Source: JBGPHT01 sp041484525
Lineage (GTDB): Bacteria > Acidobacteriota > Terriglobia > Bryobacterales > Bryobacteraceae
DNA: 42,026 nucleotides
Assembly: GCA_041484525.1 (NCBI GenBank)
Contig: JBGPHT010000061.1
Location: 1 to 42,026 of the forward strand
Reading direction: 5' to 3'
The first letter of the stretch is position 1. Each line of letters starts with the position of its first letter. The notes under the pieces are model-generated. The model was not told the origin of the DNA. It saw only the letters and a program-made list of their open reading frames with translations, and did not search any database. Positions 25,180 to 33,004 of the stretch are shown here, in pieces. Made by a program: the position numbers and the translations under genes.

Positions 25180-26628
25180 ATGGCCAAGATATTGATTCCC
25201 ACGCCCCTGCGCCAATTCACCGGCAAGCAGGACTCGGTGAGCGTTTCCGGCGCGACCGTGGGCGAAGCATTGAATGCGCTGACCGCGCAATTCCCCGACC
25301 TGCGGAAACAGATCTTCAACGACGAAGGAAAAGTGCGGAGCTTCGTCAACGTCTACCTGAACGACGAAGACATCCGCTACCTGAGCAAGGACGCGACCCC
25401 CGCCAAAGACGGCGACACGATTTCGCTGGTGCCTTCGATCGCCGGCGGTTCGATTGCGGCGCCCCCCGAGCAGGCGACGCTTTCGAACGACGAGATTCTG
25501 CGTTACAGCCGCCACCTGATCATCCCCGAAGTCGGGATCGAGGGCCAGCAGAAGTTGAAGGCGGCGAAGGTGCTGTTGGTGGGCGCGGGCGGCCTCGGCG
25601 CGCCTCTTGGACTGTACCTGGCGGCGGCGGGCGTGGGCCGAATCGGCATGGTCGATTTCGACGTCGTGGACTTCACCAACCTGCAGCGGCAGGTGATCCA
25701 TGCCACCAAAGACGTGGGCCGCAAGAAGCTCGATTCCGCCGCGGAAAAGATGCAGGCCATCAATCCGCACGTGGAACTGGTGAAACACGAAGTCGCGCTT
25801 TCAAGCGAGAACGCGCTCGATATCTTGAAGGACTACGACATCGTGGTCGATGGCACGGACAATTTTCCCACCCGGTATCTGGTGAACGACGCGTGCGTGC
25901 TGCTCGGCAAACCGAACGTGTACGGATCCATCTTCCGCTTCGAAGGCCAGGCGACGGTGTTCGCCTACGAGGGCGGCCCGTGCTACCGCTGCCTGTATCC
26001 GGAACCGCCGCCGCCGGGCCTCGTGCCGAGTTGCGCCGAGGGCGGCGTACTGGGGATTCTGCCCGGAACCATCGGGCTGATCCAGGCGACCGAGACGGTG
26101 AAGCTGATCCTGGGAATCGGCGAGCCGCTGGTTGGACGACTGCTTCTGTACGACGCGCTCGCCATGCGCTTCCGCGAGTTGAAGCTGCGCAAGAATCCCG
26201 AGTGCCCGGTGTGCGGCGAGCACCCGACCGTGACCAAGCTGATCGACTATCAACAGTTCTGCGGGATTCCGCAAGCACAACCCGCAACCGCGCAGGAGGC
26301 CAAAGTGAACGAAGGCGAAATCGACGTACTCGAGCTCAAGGAGAAGATCGACCGCGGCGACAAGTTCGTGCTGATCGACGTGCGCGAGCCGCACGAATAC
26401 AAGATCTGCTCGATCCTCGGCGCCAGGCTGATCCCGTTGGGCGAGTTCCCGCAGCACGTGGGCGAGTTCAACCCCGAGGACGACATCGTGATCCATTGCC
26501 GCAGCGGCATGCGCAGTGCCAAGGCCTGCAATGTGCTCCGGCAAGCCGGCTTCGGGCACGTGCGCAACGTGGTCGGCGGGATACTGGCTTGGGCGGATAA
26601 GGTCGACCCGAGCGTGCCGAAGTATTGA
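25180..26628 (+). CDS. Ubiquitin-like sulfur carrier / MoeB-ThiF E1-like / rhodanese fusion
   Basis: 482 residues in three parts. Residues 1-90 are a MoaD/ThiS/CysO-like beta-grasp domain ending IAGG at 87-90, followed by a ~10-residue linker. Residues ~101-360 are an adenylyltransferase: nucleotide loop GAGGLG (135-140), zinc cysteines C268/C271 and C342/C345, and candidate cysteine C285 in PSCAEGG. Residues ~380-482 are a rhodanese with active-site C440 in HCRSGMRS. The protein would adenylate the carrier C-terminus and load it with sulfur from the rhodanese persulfide. Standard carriers need a free C-terminal diglycine, which here is buried in the chain, so cleavage after Gly90 or an unusual in-chain role is required. 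This is the sulfur supply of the cysteine operon. Confidence 0.9.
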   Translation: MAKILIPTPLRQFTGKQDSVSVSGATVGEALNALTAQFPDLRKQIFNDEGKVRSFVNVYLNDEDIRYLSKDATPAKDGDTISLVPSIAGGSIAAPPEQATLSNDEILRYSRHLIIPEVGIEGQQKLKAAKVLLVGAGGLGAPLGLYLAAAGVGRIGMVDFDVVDFTNLQRQVIHATKDVGRKKLDSAAEKMQAINPHVELVKHEVALSSENALDILKDYDIVVDGTDNFPTRYLVNDACVLLGKPNVYGSIFRFEGQATVFAYEGGPCYRCLYPEPPPPGLVPSCAEGGVLGILPGTIGLIQATETVKLILGIGEPLVGRLLLYDALAMRFRELKLRKNPECPVCGEHPTVTKLIDYQQFCGIPQAQPATAQEAKVNEGEIDVLELKEKIDRGDKFVLIDVREPHEYKICSILGARLIPLGEFPQHVGEFNPEDDIVIHCRSGMRSAKACNVLRQAGFGHVRNVVGGILAWADKVDPSVPKY

Positions 26629-26631
26629 GTT

Positions 26632-26910
26632 ATGGAGATTCAGTTCACGACGCAGATCTTCAAGGAAGGGCGCATGTACGTCGCCCATACCCGCGAACTT
26701 GATGTCTCATCTTGCGGCGGCACGAAGGAAAAAGCCCTCAAGAATCTGAAGGAGGCAGCCCGCCTCTTCCTGGAAGAGGCAGAGCGGATGGGCACGTTGG
26801 ACCAGATCCTCGAAGAGGCTGGCTACTCGAAGCGCCGAAGCAAACTGGAAGGACCCAAGTTCGTTGGGACGCAGCGGTTGTCCCTGACACTTCCAGCGCT
26901 TCATGGCTAG
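26632..26910 (+). CDS. hicB: HicB-like antitoxin
   Basis: 92 residues with the HicB partial RNase H-like fold: QIFKEGRMYVAHTRELDVSSCG followed by KEKALKNLKEAARLFLEEAE. The 3' end overlaps the toxin gene by 8 bases in the form ATGGCTAG. The order is antitoxin first, the reverse of classical hicAB. It begins 3 bases after the rhodanese-fusion stop and may be read through from the cysteine operon. It should bind and neutralise HicA and repress its own transcription. Confidence 0.85.
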   Translation: MEIQFTTQIFKEGRMYVAHTRELDVSSCGGTKEKALKNLKEAARLFLEEAERMGTLDQILEEAGYSKRRSKLEGPKFVGTQRLSLTLPALHG

Positions 26911-27130
26911 CATCCGGCCGGTCTCGTACAAGGAACTGGTTCGAGTCTTTGAGGCCGAAGGCTTCCGTTGCGTGCGCGAGGAAGGTGACCACATGGTTTT
27001 CACCAAGCCGGGTGTAGTCAGGCCGGTCGTCATTCCCGAATACGCTTCCGTGCCGGTGTTCGTTATCAAGAACAACCTTCGTACAGCAGGCTTGTCCAGG
27101 GAACGCTACCTGGAACTTCTCAAGAGATGA
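26903..27130 (+). CDS. hicA: HicA-like mRNA interferase toxin
   Basis: 75 residues with the small dsRBD-like HicA fold: PVSYKELVRVFEAEGF, then REEGDHMVF carrying the conserved histidine, VVIPEY, and the C-terminal FVIKNNLRTAGLSRERYLELL. HicA toxins cleave mRNA when not bound by HicB. The frame is intact and the active histidine present, so this cassette looks functional. Confidence 0.87.
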   Translation: MASIRPVSYKELVRVFEAEGFRCVREEGDHMVFTKPGVVRPVVIPEYASVPVFVIKNNLRTAGLSRERYLELLKR

Positions 27131-27179
27131 CGGCAGGGCCGGCAACGCCGAAGTGCGGCGCTGGATATACTAAAGCCCG

Positions 27180-27637
27180 ATGATCCGACGGTTCCGTCAG
27201 GCTGCCTGTCTACTGCTCTTCACCGTCGCCGCCCCGCACAGCAAACGGATTGGGCCAGTGTCCGCGGCATCGTTCCCGGCACCGCGGTCCGCGTCTGGGT
27301 GGCGAACGGGAACCGTATCCAGGGACAGCTCCAGAATTCGGCTGACGATTCGTTGATCGTCACCTCTGAAAACGGGCAGCAGACATTGGCGCGAGCTGAA
27401 GTTCGGCGGGTGGCCGTAAAGCGCCAGGGGCATCGGGGAAGGAATGCCTTGATCGGTCTTGGCGCCGGGGCGGCGGGGGGTCTCGCCCTTGGTGCCGCCG
27501 CCGACAGCAACAGCACGATTACCTGGGCCCCGAATCTCGGCAAGCTCATTTTCGCCCCTTTGGGCGCGATCATGGGCGTTGTCATCGGCGTCGCGGTGCC
27601 CTCCGGCGGCTGGCACGGCGTATATCGGGCCAAGTAG
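27180..27637 (+). pseudogene. Small exported glycine-zipper protein with one frameshift
   Basis: ATG 27180 opens a signal-peptide-like start (MIRRFRQAACLLLFTVAA), but the rest of the protein is in another frame beginning around 27236: QQTDWASVRGIVPGTAVRV, then NRIQGQLQNSADDSLIV and a glycine-zipper stretch LGAGAAGGLALGAAAD. Supplying one base near 27236 restores a single ~153-residue protein. The mature part resembles small exported proteins with an SH3/LSm-like beta domain and a glycine zipper, of unknown function. The cause is either a real frameshift or a sequencing error. Confidence 0.6.
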
Positions 27638-27661
27638 ACGCTATGCTATCCTAAAATTTCG

Positions 27662-27844
27662 CGGTAGAGGTGCGGCGGCCATCATTAGCCGGACTGGAAT
27701 TCCGATTGCGCTTCGGAGGTTCGGTGAAAGGGGCCGTTAGTTTTTCCGCCGAAACTGGAGGGGGAAGCCAATTCCTTCCGGTTGGGGAGTCCGGTCAATA
27801 CCGGCTCACTGTCACCCGCCTCTCCGGCGGGTGGAGCGCTATCG
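27662..27844 (+). promoter_or_regulatory. Lysine riboswitch (L box)
   Basis: The leader of the lysine operon carries the L-box landmarks in order. GGTAGAGGTGC at the 5' side (27663-27673), GGTGAAAGGGG (27723-27733), CCGCCGAA (27746-27753), and CTGTCACCC with GGGTGGAGCGCTATC at the 3' side. The closing helix P1 pairs 27662-27667 with 27839-27844 (one G-U). Perfect peripheral hairpins lie at 27791-27804 and 27813-27833. The span of ~183 bases fits the family. Lysine binding should lower expression of the downstream dapE-asd-lysC-dapB-dapA-dapD genes. This also shows that the open frame from 27782 is not coding before 27917. Confidence 0.92.
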
Positions 27845-27852
27845 GGAATGAA

Positions 27853-27878
27853 CACCGGCGCGAGTTCGCGCGTGGTTT
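27853..27878 (+). terminator. Probable riboswitch expression-platform hairpin
   Basis: Just after the aptamer, GCGCG 27858-27862 pairs with CGCGC 27867-27871 around AGTT. CAC/GTG flanks can extend the stem across a small bulge, followed by TTTCCTT. This could be an intrinsic terminator formed when lysine is bound, though the U-tract is weak. Control of translation initiation at 27917 is the alternative. Confidence 0.45.
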
Positions 27879-27916
27879 CCTTCTCGTTCGCTTTTCTTCC
27901 CCGCGGCTGGCAGCTT

Positions 27917-28936
27917 ATGGACGTCTTCGAACTGACGCGCACGCTGGTCGATATCGAATCGATCACCAACAACGAGGAGAGGGTCGGCAACTATCTGTAC
28001 GACTACCTCGCGCCGCTGGCCGCGCGTTTCGATGGGCACATCGAGCGCATGGAAGTGGAGCCGCGCCGGTTCAACGTCTTCGCGCAGTGGGGCGATTCGC
28101 TGGCCGTCACGCTTTCCACCCACATGGACACGGTGCCGCCGTTCTTCGCCTCGCGCGAAGATGAAACGCACATCTGGGGGCGCGCGGCGTGCGACACCAA
28201 GGGCATCATCGCATCCATGATCAAGGCCGTGGAGACGATGCTCGCAGCGGGCGAGCGCAATTTCGGACTGCTGTTCGTGGTGGGCGAAGAGCGCAATAGC
28301 GCGGGCGCCTACCATGCGGCGAGGACGCCGCGAGGGTCCCGCCACATCATCAACGGCGAGCCCACCGGAAACAAACTGGCGCTGGGCTCCAAAGGCGCGC
28401 TGCGCTATGAAGTGGCGGCCGTGGGCAAGATGGCGCACTCGGCGTATCCGGAGCTGGGAGACTCCGCCATCCACAAGTTGATCGACGCACTGGGCGAGAT
28501 CCGACGCATTCCCCTGCCCGTCGATGCGCTGCTCGGGCCGAGCACGTTGAACATCGGGACGCTCGCCGGCGGCCGCGCGCCCAACGTAATCGCGGATGAA
28601 GCGCGCGCCGACATCATGGTCCGGCTGGTGGGCGATTCGAGCGAGACGAAGGCCGCACTGGCGCGCGCCGTGGAGGGCCGCGCCGAACTGCGCGAGGTGA
28701 TCGAAATCCCAGCGCTGCGGCTCAACGGGTTCGACGGCATCGAGACCACCGTGGTGGCGTACACCACCGACATTCCCGCGTTCGGTCGGCAATGGGGAGA
28801 GCCGTTCCTGATCGGGCCCGGTTCCATCCACGTGGCGCACACGCTCGAAGAGCGGATACCCAAGGCAGAATTGAGGGAAGCAGTTGGAATTTATCAACGA
28901 ATGGTGAAGCAATTATGCAAACGCGAATCGAAGTAG
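27917..28936 (+). CDS. dapE: M20 family peptidase, probable succinyl-diaminopimelate desuccinylase
   Basis: 339 residues from ATG 27917, the first in-frame start after the riboswitch; the Shine-Dalgarno is weak. It has the M20 di-zinc motif set: STHMDTVPP with H69 and D71, bridging D93 in ACDTKG, and GEE at 123-125, followed by a lid domain with KMAHSAYPELG. The family includes DapE, ArgE and LysK. It sits behind a lysine riboswitch with asd, lysC, dapB, dapA and dapD, so removal of succinate from N-succinyl-diaminopimelate is the likely reaction. It is about 35 residues shorter than E. coli DapE, so the assignment relies on context. Its end overlaps asd by 22 bases. Confidence 0.78.
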   Translation: MDVFELTRTLVDIESITNNEERVGNYLYDYLAPLAARFDGHIERMEVEPRRFNVFAQWGDSLAVTLSTHMDTVPPFFASREDETHIWGRAACDTKGIIASMIKAVETMLAAGERNFGLLFVVGEERNSAGAYHAARTPRGSRHIINGEPTGNKLALGSKGALRYEVAAVGKMAHSAYPELGDSAIHKLIDALGEIRRIPLPVDALLGPSTLNIGTLAGGRAPNVIADEARADIMVRLVGDSSETKAALARAVEGRAELREVIEIPALRLNGFDGIETTVVAYTTDIPAFGRQWGEPFLIGPGSIHVAHTLEERIPKAELREAVGIYQRMVKQLCKRESK

Positions 28937-29964
28937 GCATCCTCGGCGCCACTGGAATGGTGGGGCAGCATTTCATCAAGTTTTTGCAGGGCCACCCGTG
29001 GTTCGACCTCAAGTGGCTGGGCGCGAGTGACCGCTCGGCGGGCAAGAAGTACGCGGACGCGATGACGTGGCACCTGAGCGGCGGCACCCCCGAGACGGTG
29101 GCCGGCCTGACGGTGGAGGAATCGAAGCCGGGCAACGCGCCGCGCCTGCTGTTCTCGGCGATGGATGCTTCGGTCGCGACCGAAATCGAGCGCGCATTCG
29201 CGCAGGCCGGACACGTGGTGGTTTCGAACTCCCGCAATCACCGCATGGAGCGCGACGTGCCGCTGCTGGTGCCGGAGATCAACGCCGATCATCTGAAGCT
29301 GGTGCCGGGACAGCAGCGCGCGCGCGGCTGGAAGGGGCAGATTGTCACCAATCCGAACTGCTCGACGATCGTGCTGACGATGGGTCTCGCGCCGCTGAAG
29401 CAGTTCGGCATTACGAAGTTGATCGCGACCACCCTGCAGGCCATTTCGGGAGCCGGCTACCCGGGCGTGGCGTCCATGGATATCACAGGCAACGTGATCC
29501 CGTTCATCGGCATGGAAGAGGAGAAGATGGAGCAGGAAACGAAGAAGATCATGGGCGAATTCCGCGGCGATCGCATCGAGCCGCTGGCCGCCAAGATCAG
29601 CGCGCACTGCAATCGCGTGCCGGTGGTGGACGGCCACACCGTCACCGTGTCGGTGGAGTTTTCGTCGAAGCCCAGCGAAGCCGACGTACGCAGCGCCTTC
29701 GACGGCTTCAGCGGCATCCCGCAGCAACGGCAGCTTCCCAGCGCACCGCCGCGGCCCGTCATTTACATGGAGGAGGCGAACCGCCCACAGCCGCGCAAGG
29801 ACGCGGAGCGGGAGCGCGGCATGGCGGCCTTCGTGGGCCGGCTGCGCGCCTGCCCGGTGCTGGATTACAAATTTGTGGCGATGGGGCACAACACTATCCG
29901 CGGCGCGGCGGGCGCGGCGGTGCTGAACGCGGAGCTGATGCACTCGGAAGGGATGCTCGACTGA
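28915..29964 (+). CDS. asd: Aspartate-semialdehyde dehydrogenase
   Basis: 349 residues from ATG 28915, inside the end of the previous gene. It reduces aspartyl-phosphate to aspartate semialdehyde with NADPH. The nucleotide motif is GATGMVG (11-17) and the catalytic cysteine is C149 in NPNCSTIV. The length and the Q-rich/basic insert before the nucleophile fit the archaeal/fungal-type branch rather than the E. coli type. The final RGAAGAAVLNAEL is typical of the family. The stop shares one base with lysC (TGATG). Confidence 0.92.
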   Translation: MQTRIEVGILGATGMVGQHFIKFLQGHPWFDLKWLGASDRSAGKKYADAMTWHLSGGTPETVAGLTVEESKPGNAPRLLFSAMDASVATEIERAFAQAGHVVVSNSRNHRMERDVPLLVPEINADHLKLVPGQQRARGWKGQIVTNPNCSTIVLTMGLAPLKQFGITKLIATTLQAISGAGYPGVASMDITGNVIPFIGMEEEKMEQETKKIMGEFRGDRIEPLAAKISAHCNRVPVVDGHTVTVSVEFSSKPSEADVRSAFDGFSGIPQQRQLPSAPPRPVIYMEEANRPQPRKDAERERGMAAFVGRLRACPVLDYKFVAMGHNTIRGAAGAAVLNAELMHSEGMLD

Positions 29965-31355
29965 TGATCGTCATGAAATTCGGCGGCACGTCGGTGGAAT
30001 CGGCGGCCGCGATCGAAAGGGTGGCGGGCATTGTGAAGGCGCGGGAGGCGCGCCGGCCGGTGGTAGTGGTCTCGGCCATGGGCAAGACCACGAACAAGCT
30101 GCTGGCCATCGCCGCCGCTGCCATCGACGGCAAGCGGGAAGAGTACATCGCGCAGTTGCACGATCTCCGCGACCTGCATTCGCGTGCCGCGCGGCAGGTG
30201 GTGCCGCTCGACCGGCGCGCGGAGCTCGACCGCTTTCTGGACGATCATTTCCAGGAGTTGACCGAGCTGGTGAAGGGCCTCGCGGTGCTGGGAGAGCTGA
30301 CGCCGCGCTCCATCGACGCGATTTCGAGCTACGGCGAAAGGCTATCGAGCTACATCGTGACACTGGCGTTCCGGCACTTCGGCATGGCGGCGGAGCATCT
30401 GGATGCGCGCCACGTGATCGTGACGGACAAGAGGCACACGCAGGCAGCGCCGCTGCTGGCCGAAACCTACGCGCGCCTCGCGGCGATTGTGCCGTCGATG
30501 GCGCAACGCAGCGTCGTGGTCATGGGCGGGTTCATCGGCTCGACCGTGGATGGCGTGACGACCACCCTCGGCCGCGGCGGTTCCGACTTCACGGCGTCAC
30601 TGGTGGGCGCGGGGATCGGCGCCGAAGAGATCCAGATCTGGACCGACGTGGACGGCATGCTGACCGCCGATCCCACTATCCTGCCTGGGGGCCATCGCGT
30701 CAAGACCATCTCCTTCGCGGAAGCGGCGGAGTTGGCGTATTTCGGCGCCAAAGTGCTGCATCCGGCGACCGTGCTGCCGGCCGTCGAGAAGAACATTCCC
30801 GTGCTGATCCTGAATTCGCGGCGGCCGGACGTGGCGGGCACGCGCATCGTGGCCGACCCGGTGCCGTGCGAAAACGTGGTGAAATCGATCGCATGCAAGC
30901 GCAGAATCACACTCATCAACATTCACTCGACGCGCATGCTGATGGCGCACGGCTTCCTGCACCGTATTTTCGAAGTGTTCGATCGCTTCGAGACGCCGGT
31001 GGACATGGTGGCCACTTCTGAGGTGAGCGTCTCGCTAACCATCGACAATTCAAAGCATCTCGACGCTGTTCTGGCTGAGCTGCGGCAGTTTTCGGAGGTG
31101 GAGATCGAAGGCGGGCAAGCCATCGTCTGCCTGGTGGGTGATAACATCCGATATTCCCCGGGCGTGGCAAGGCGCGTTTTCATGTCGCTCGACGACGTTA
31201 ATATCCGGATGATTTCGCAAGGAGCGTCGCTGCTCAACATCAGCTTCGTGGTGGCGGAAACGGACGTGGTCCGAACCGTGGAAGCGCTGCACGAAGAGTT
31301 CTTCGCCGCGCTCGACCCGAACGTGTTCGAACGCAATGAGGCGGTGCATGCCTGA
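29964..31355 (+). CDS. lysC: Aspartate kinase
   Basis: 463 residues, monofunctional aspartokinase. Catalytic domain: KFGGTS at 5-10, SSYGERLSS near 115, GRGGSDFTA near 200, TDVDGMLTADP near 222. The C-terminal ~150 residues form two ACT domains (NIHSTRMLMAHGFL and VCLVGDNIRYSPG regions), the usual site of allosteric feedback by lysine or threonine. It catalyses the first step of the aspartate pathway. Control here is probably double: the riboswitch on the transcript and ACT feedback on the enzyme. The end overlaps dapB. Confidence 0.93.
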   Translation: MIVMKFGGTSVESAAAIERVAGIVKAREARRPVVVVSAMGKTTNKLLAIAAAAIDGKREEYIAQLHDLRDLHSRAARQVVPLDRRAELDRFLDDHFQELTELVKGLAVLGELTPRSIDAISSYGERLSSYIVTLAFRHFGMAAEHLDARHVIVTDKRHTQAAPLLAETYARLAAIVPSMAQRSVVVMGGFIGSTVDGVTTTLGRGGSDFTASLVGAGIGAEEIQIWTDVDGMLTADPTILPGGHRVKTISFAEAAELAYFGAKVLHPATVLPAVEKNIPVLILNSRRPDVAGTRIVADPVPCENVVKSIACKRRITLINIHSTRMLMAHGFLHRIFEVFDRFETPVDMVATSEVSVSLTIDNSKHLDAVLAELRQFSEVEIEGGQAIVCLVGDNIRYSPGVARRVFMSLDDVNIRMISQGASLLNISFVVAETDVVRTVEALHEEFFAALDPNVFERNEAVHA

Positions 31356-32040
31356 ACTGGCGATTGTCGGCTACGGCAAGATGGGCCGTCTGATCGAGCA
31401 ACTGGCGCCCGAGTACGGATTCGGCGTTAAGCTGAAGCTCGACGAATTCAACAACACGAATTTCGAGGGGCTGACCGCGGAGAATTTCCGGGGCGTTGAT
31501 GTCGCCATCGATTTCTCCATACCCGCAGCGGTGCGGCGGAATGTCGAGGGTGTCGCGGCACTGGGCGTGAATATCGTGATCGGCACGACCGGCTGGCTGG
31601 AGCATCTGGATGCGATCCAGGCGGCGGTGGAGAAGCATGGCGTGGGCCTGGTATGGAGCCCGAATTATTCCATCGGGGTGAATGTGTTCTCGCGGCTGGT
31701 GGCTGAGGCCGCGCGCCTGCTCGCGTCGCAGCTTGAGTACGGCGCCTGGGCGTGGGAGATCCACCACTCGACCAAGAAGGATGCGCCTTCGGGTACGCTG
31801 TTAAAGCTGGTGGACGAGATGAAGAAGGCCGGGTATGCGCGCGGGATCGATACGGGCTCGAACCGTGCGGGCGCGCATCCGGGAACGCATGAGATCGGGT
31901 TCGACTCATCGGCCGACACCATCACGCTGCGGCATACCGCGCGCAACCGCGAGGGTTTCGCGCGCGGGGCGTTGAAGGCGGCACAATGGGTAGTAGGTAA
32001 GAAGGGCTTTCACGAGTTTTCAGATATTCTATTTCGGTGA
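31348..32040 (+). CDS. dapB: 4-hydroxy-tetrahydrodipicolinate reductase
   Basis: 230 residues from ATG 31348 (ATG 31336 adds four residues and is less well placed to a ribosome site). It has an N-terminal Rossmann loop IVGYGKMG (6-13), GTTGW near 85, and the catalytic signature EIHHSTKKDAPSGT near 136-149 with the substrate-binding His/Lys. It reduces the DapA product with NAD(P)H. It is shorter than the ~270-residue E. coli enzyme, as in some thermophile-type forms. Its stop codon lies inside a long palindrome (32035-32090). Confidence 0.9.
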   Translation: MPELAIVGYGKMGRLIEQLAPEYGFGVKLKLDEFNNTNFEGLTAENFRGVDVAIDFSIPAAVRRNVEGVAALGVNIVIGTTGWLEHLDAIQAAVEKHGVGLVWSPNYSIGVNVFSRLVAEAARLLASQLEYGAWAWEIHHSTKKDAPSGTLLKLVDEMKKAGYARGIDTGSNRAGAHPGTHEIGFDSSADTITLRHTARNREGFARGALKAAQWVVGKKGFHEFSDILFR

Positions 32041-32090
32041 CAGGCTACACAACCTCGAAATTAGTTTCGAGGTTGTGTAGCCTGTCCCCG
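32035..32090. repeat. REPIN-like long palindrome over the dapB stop codon
   Basis: Arms 32035-32060 and 32065-32090 are inverted copies that match at 25 of 26 positions, with a TTAG loop; the inner 21 pairs (32040-32060 with 32065-32085) are perfect. The outer ends read CGGTGACAG and CTGTCCCCG. GGGGACAG-type ends are typical of REP palindromes mobilised by RAYT (TnpA_REP) transposases. In RNA it forms a very stable hairpin between dapB and dapA without a U-tract, so it is more likely to protect or stall transcripts than to terminate cleanly. Confidence 0.85.
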
Positions 32091-32107
32091 AATTAAGGAG
32101 GCGGTAC

Positions 32108-33004
32108 ATGTTCACAGGATGCGGCACGGCGCTGGTAACTCCGTTCCGGCACGACCTATCGCTGGATGAAAACACGCTGCGCAAACTGGTGCAGCGCCAG
32201 ATCGAGGCGGGCATCAACTTCCTGGTTCCTTGCGGAACCACGGGCGAAAGCCCCACCCTCACACGCGCCGAGCACCTGCGCGTGGTCGAGATCACGCTCG
32301 AAGAGGCCAAGGGCAAGGTCCCTGTGCTGGCCGGCGCGGGCGGCTACAACACCCACGAGGTCATCGAACTGGCGCTGGAACTGAAACGCAAGGGCGTGGA
32401 CGGCATCCTCTCGGTGACGCCGTATTACAACAAGCCCACACAGGAAGGACTCTACCAGCACTATCAGGCGATTGCCGCCGCCGTCCGGCTGCCGATCGTG
32501 GTCTACAGCGTTCAGGGCCGCACGGGCGTGAACGTGGAGCCCTCGACATTGGCGCGCCTGGCGCAGATTCCCAACATCGTCGGCGTGAAGGAGGCTTCGG
32601 GCAACATCGGCCAGATGGCCAACGTGATCCACGAAGTGCCCGCCGGCTTCCACGTGCTTTCGGGCGACGATGCCATCACCATCCCACTGATCGCGCTGGG
32701 CGGCCGCGGCATCATTTCCGTGGTGGCGAACCAGATCCCGCGCGAGATGACGGAATTGGCGCAAGCCGCGCTGGCCAACGATTTCGAAACGGCGCGCTCG
32801 ATCCAGCGGCGCTACCTGCCGCTGATGAACGTGAACTTTGTGGAATCGAACCCCATTCCGGTTAAGGCTGCGATGGGACTGATGGGGCTACTCGAACCGG
32901 TCTACCGGCTGCCCATGGTACCGCCCGCCGCCACCAGCATGGCGAAGATCGAAGCGGTCCTGGAGGCCGTCGGCCTGCTGGGGAGAGTGCACGTTGCAGG
33001 CTGA
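32108..33004 (+). CDS. dapA: 4-hydroxy-tetrahydrodipicolinate synthase
   Basis: 298 residues with an AAGGAGG Shine-Dalgarno. DHDPS TIM barrel: GTTGES at 43-48, TPYYNKP at 104-110 and Schiff-base lysine K161 in VGVKEASGN. It condenses pyruvate with aspartate semialdehyde. The usual YNVPGRTG motif is YSVQGRTG here (Y133 to G140): the catalytic Tyr and Arg138 are kept, but Asn and Pro are changed. Context still strongly supports DHDPS over related aldolases. Its end overlaps dapD by 11 bases. Confidence 0.91.
   Translation: MFTGCGTALVTPFRHDLSLDENTLRKLVQRQIEAGINFLVPCGTTGESPTLTRAEHLRVVEITLEEAKGKVPVLAGAGGYNTHEVIELALELKRKGVDGILSVTPYYNKPTQEGLYQHYQAIAAAVRLPIVVYSVQGRTGVNVEPSTLARLAQIPNIVGVKEASGNIGQMANVIHEVPAGFHVLSGDDAITIPLIALGGRGIISVVANQIPREMTELAQAALANDFETARSIQRRYLPLMNVNFVESNPIPVKAAMGLMGLLEPVYRLPMVPPAATSMAKIEAVLEAVGLLGRVHVAG

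Noticed and set aside
27662..27844. Cobalamin or FMN riboswitch
   Set aside because: Short CCGG/CTGTC similarities first suggested these, but their core motifs are missing, while the L-box motifs, P1 pairing and gene context all fit lysine.
27782..27916. Longer N-terminus for the M20 peptidase
   Set aside because: This stretch is the 3' part of the lysine riboswitch and its expression platform, and its translation has no M20 similarity.
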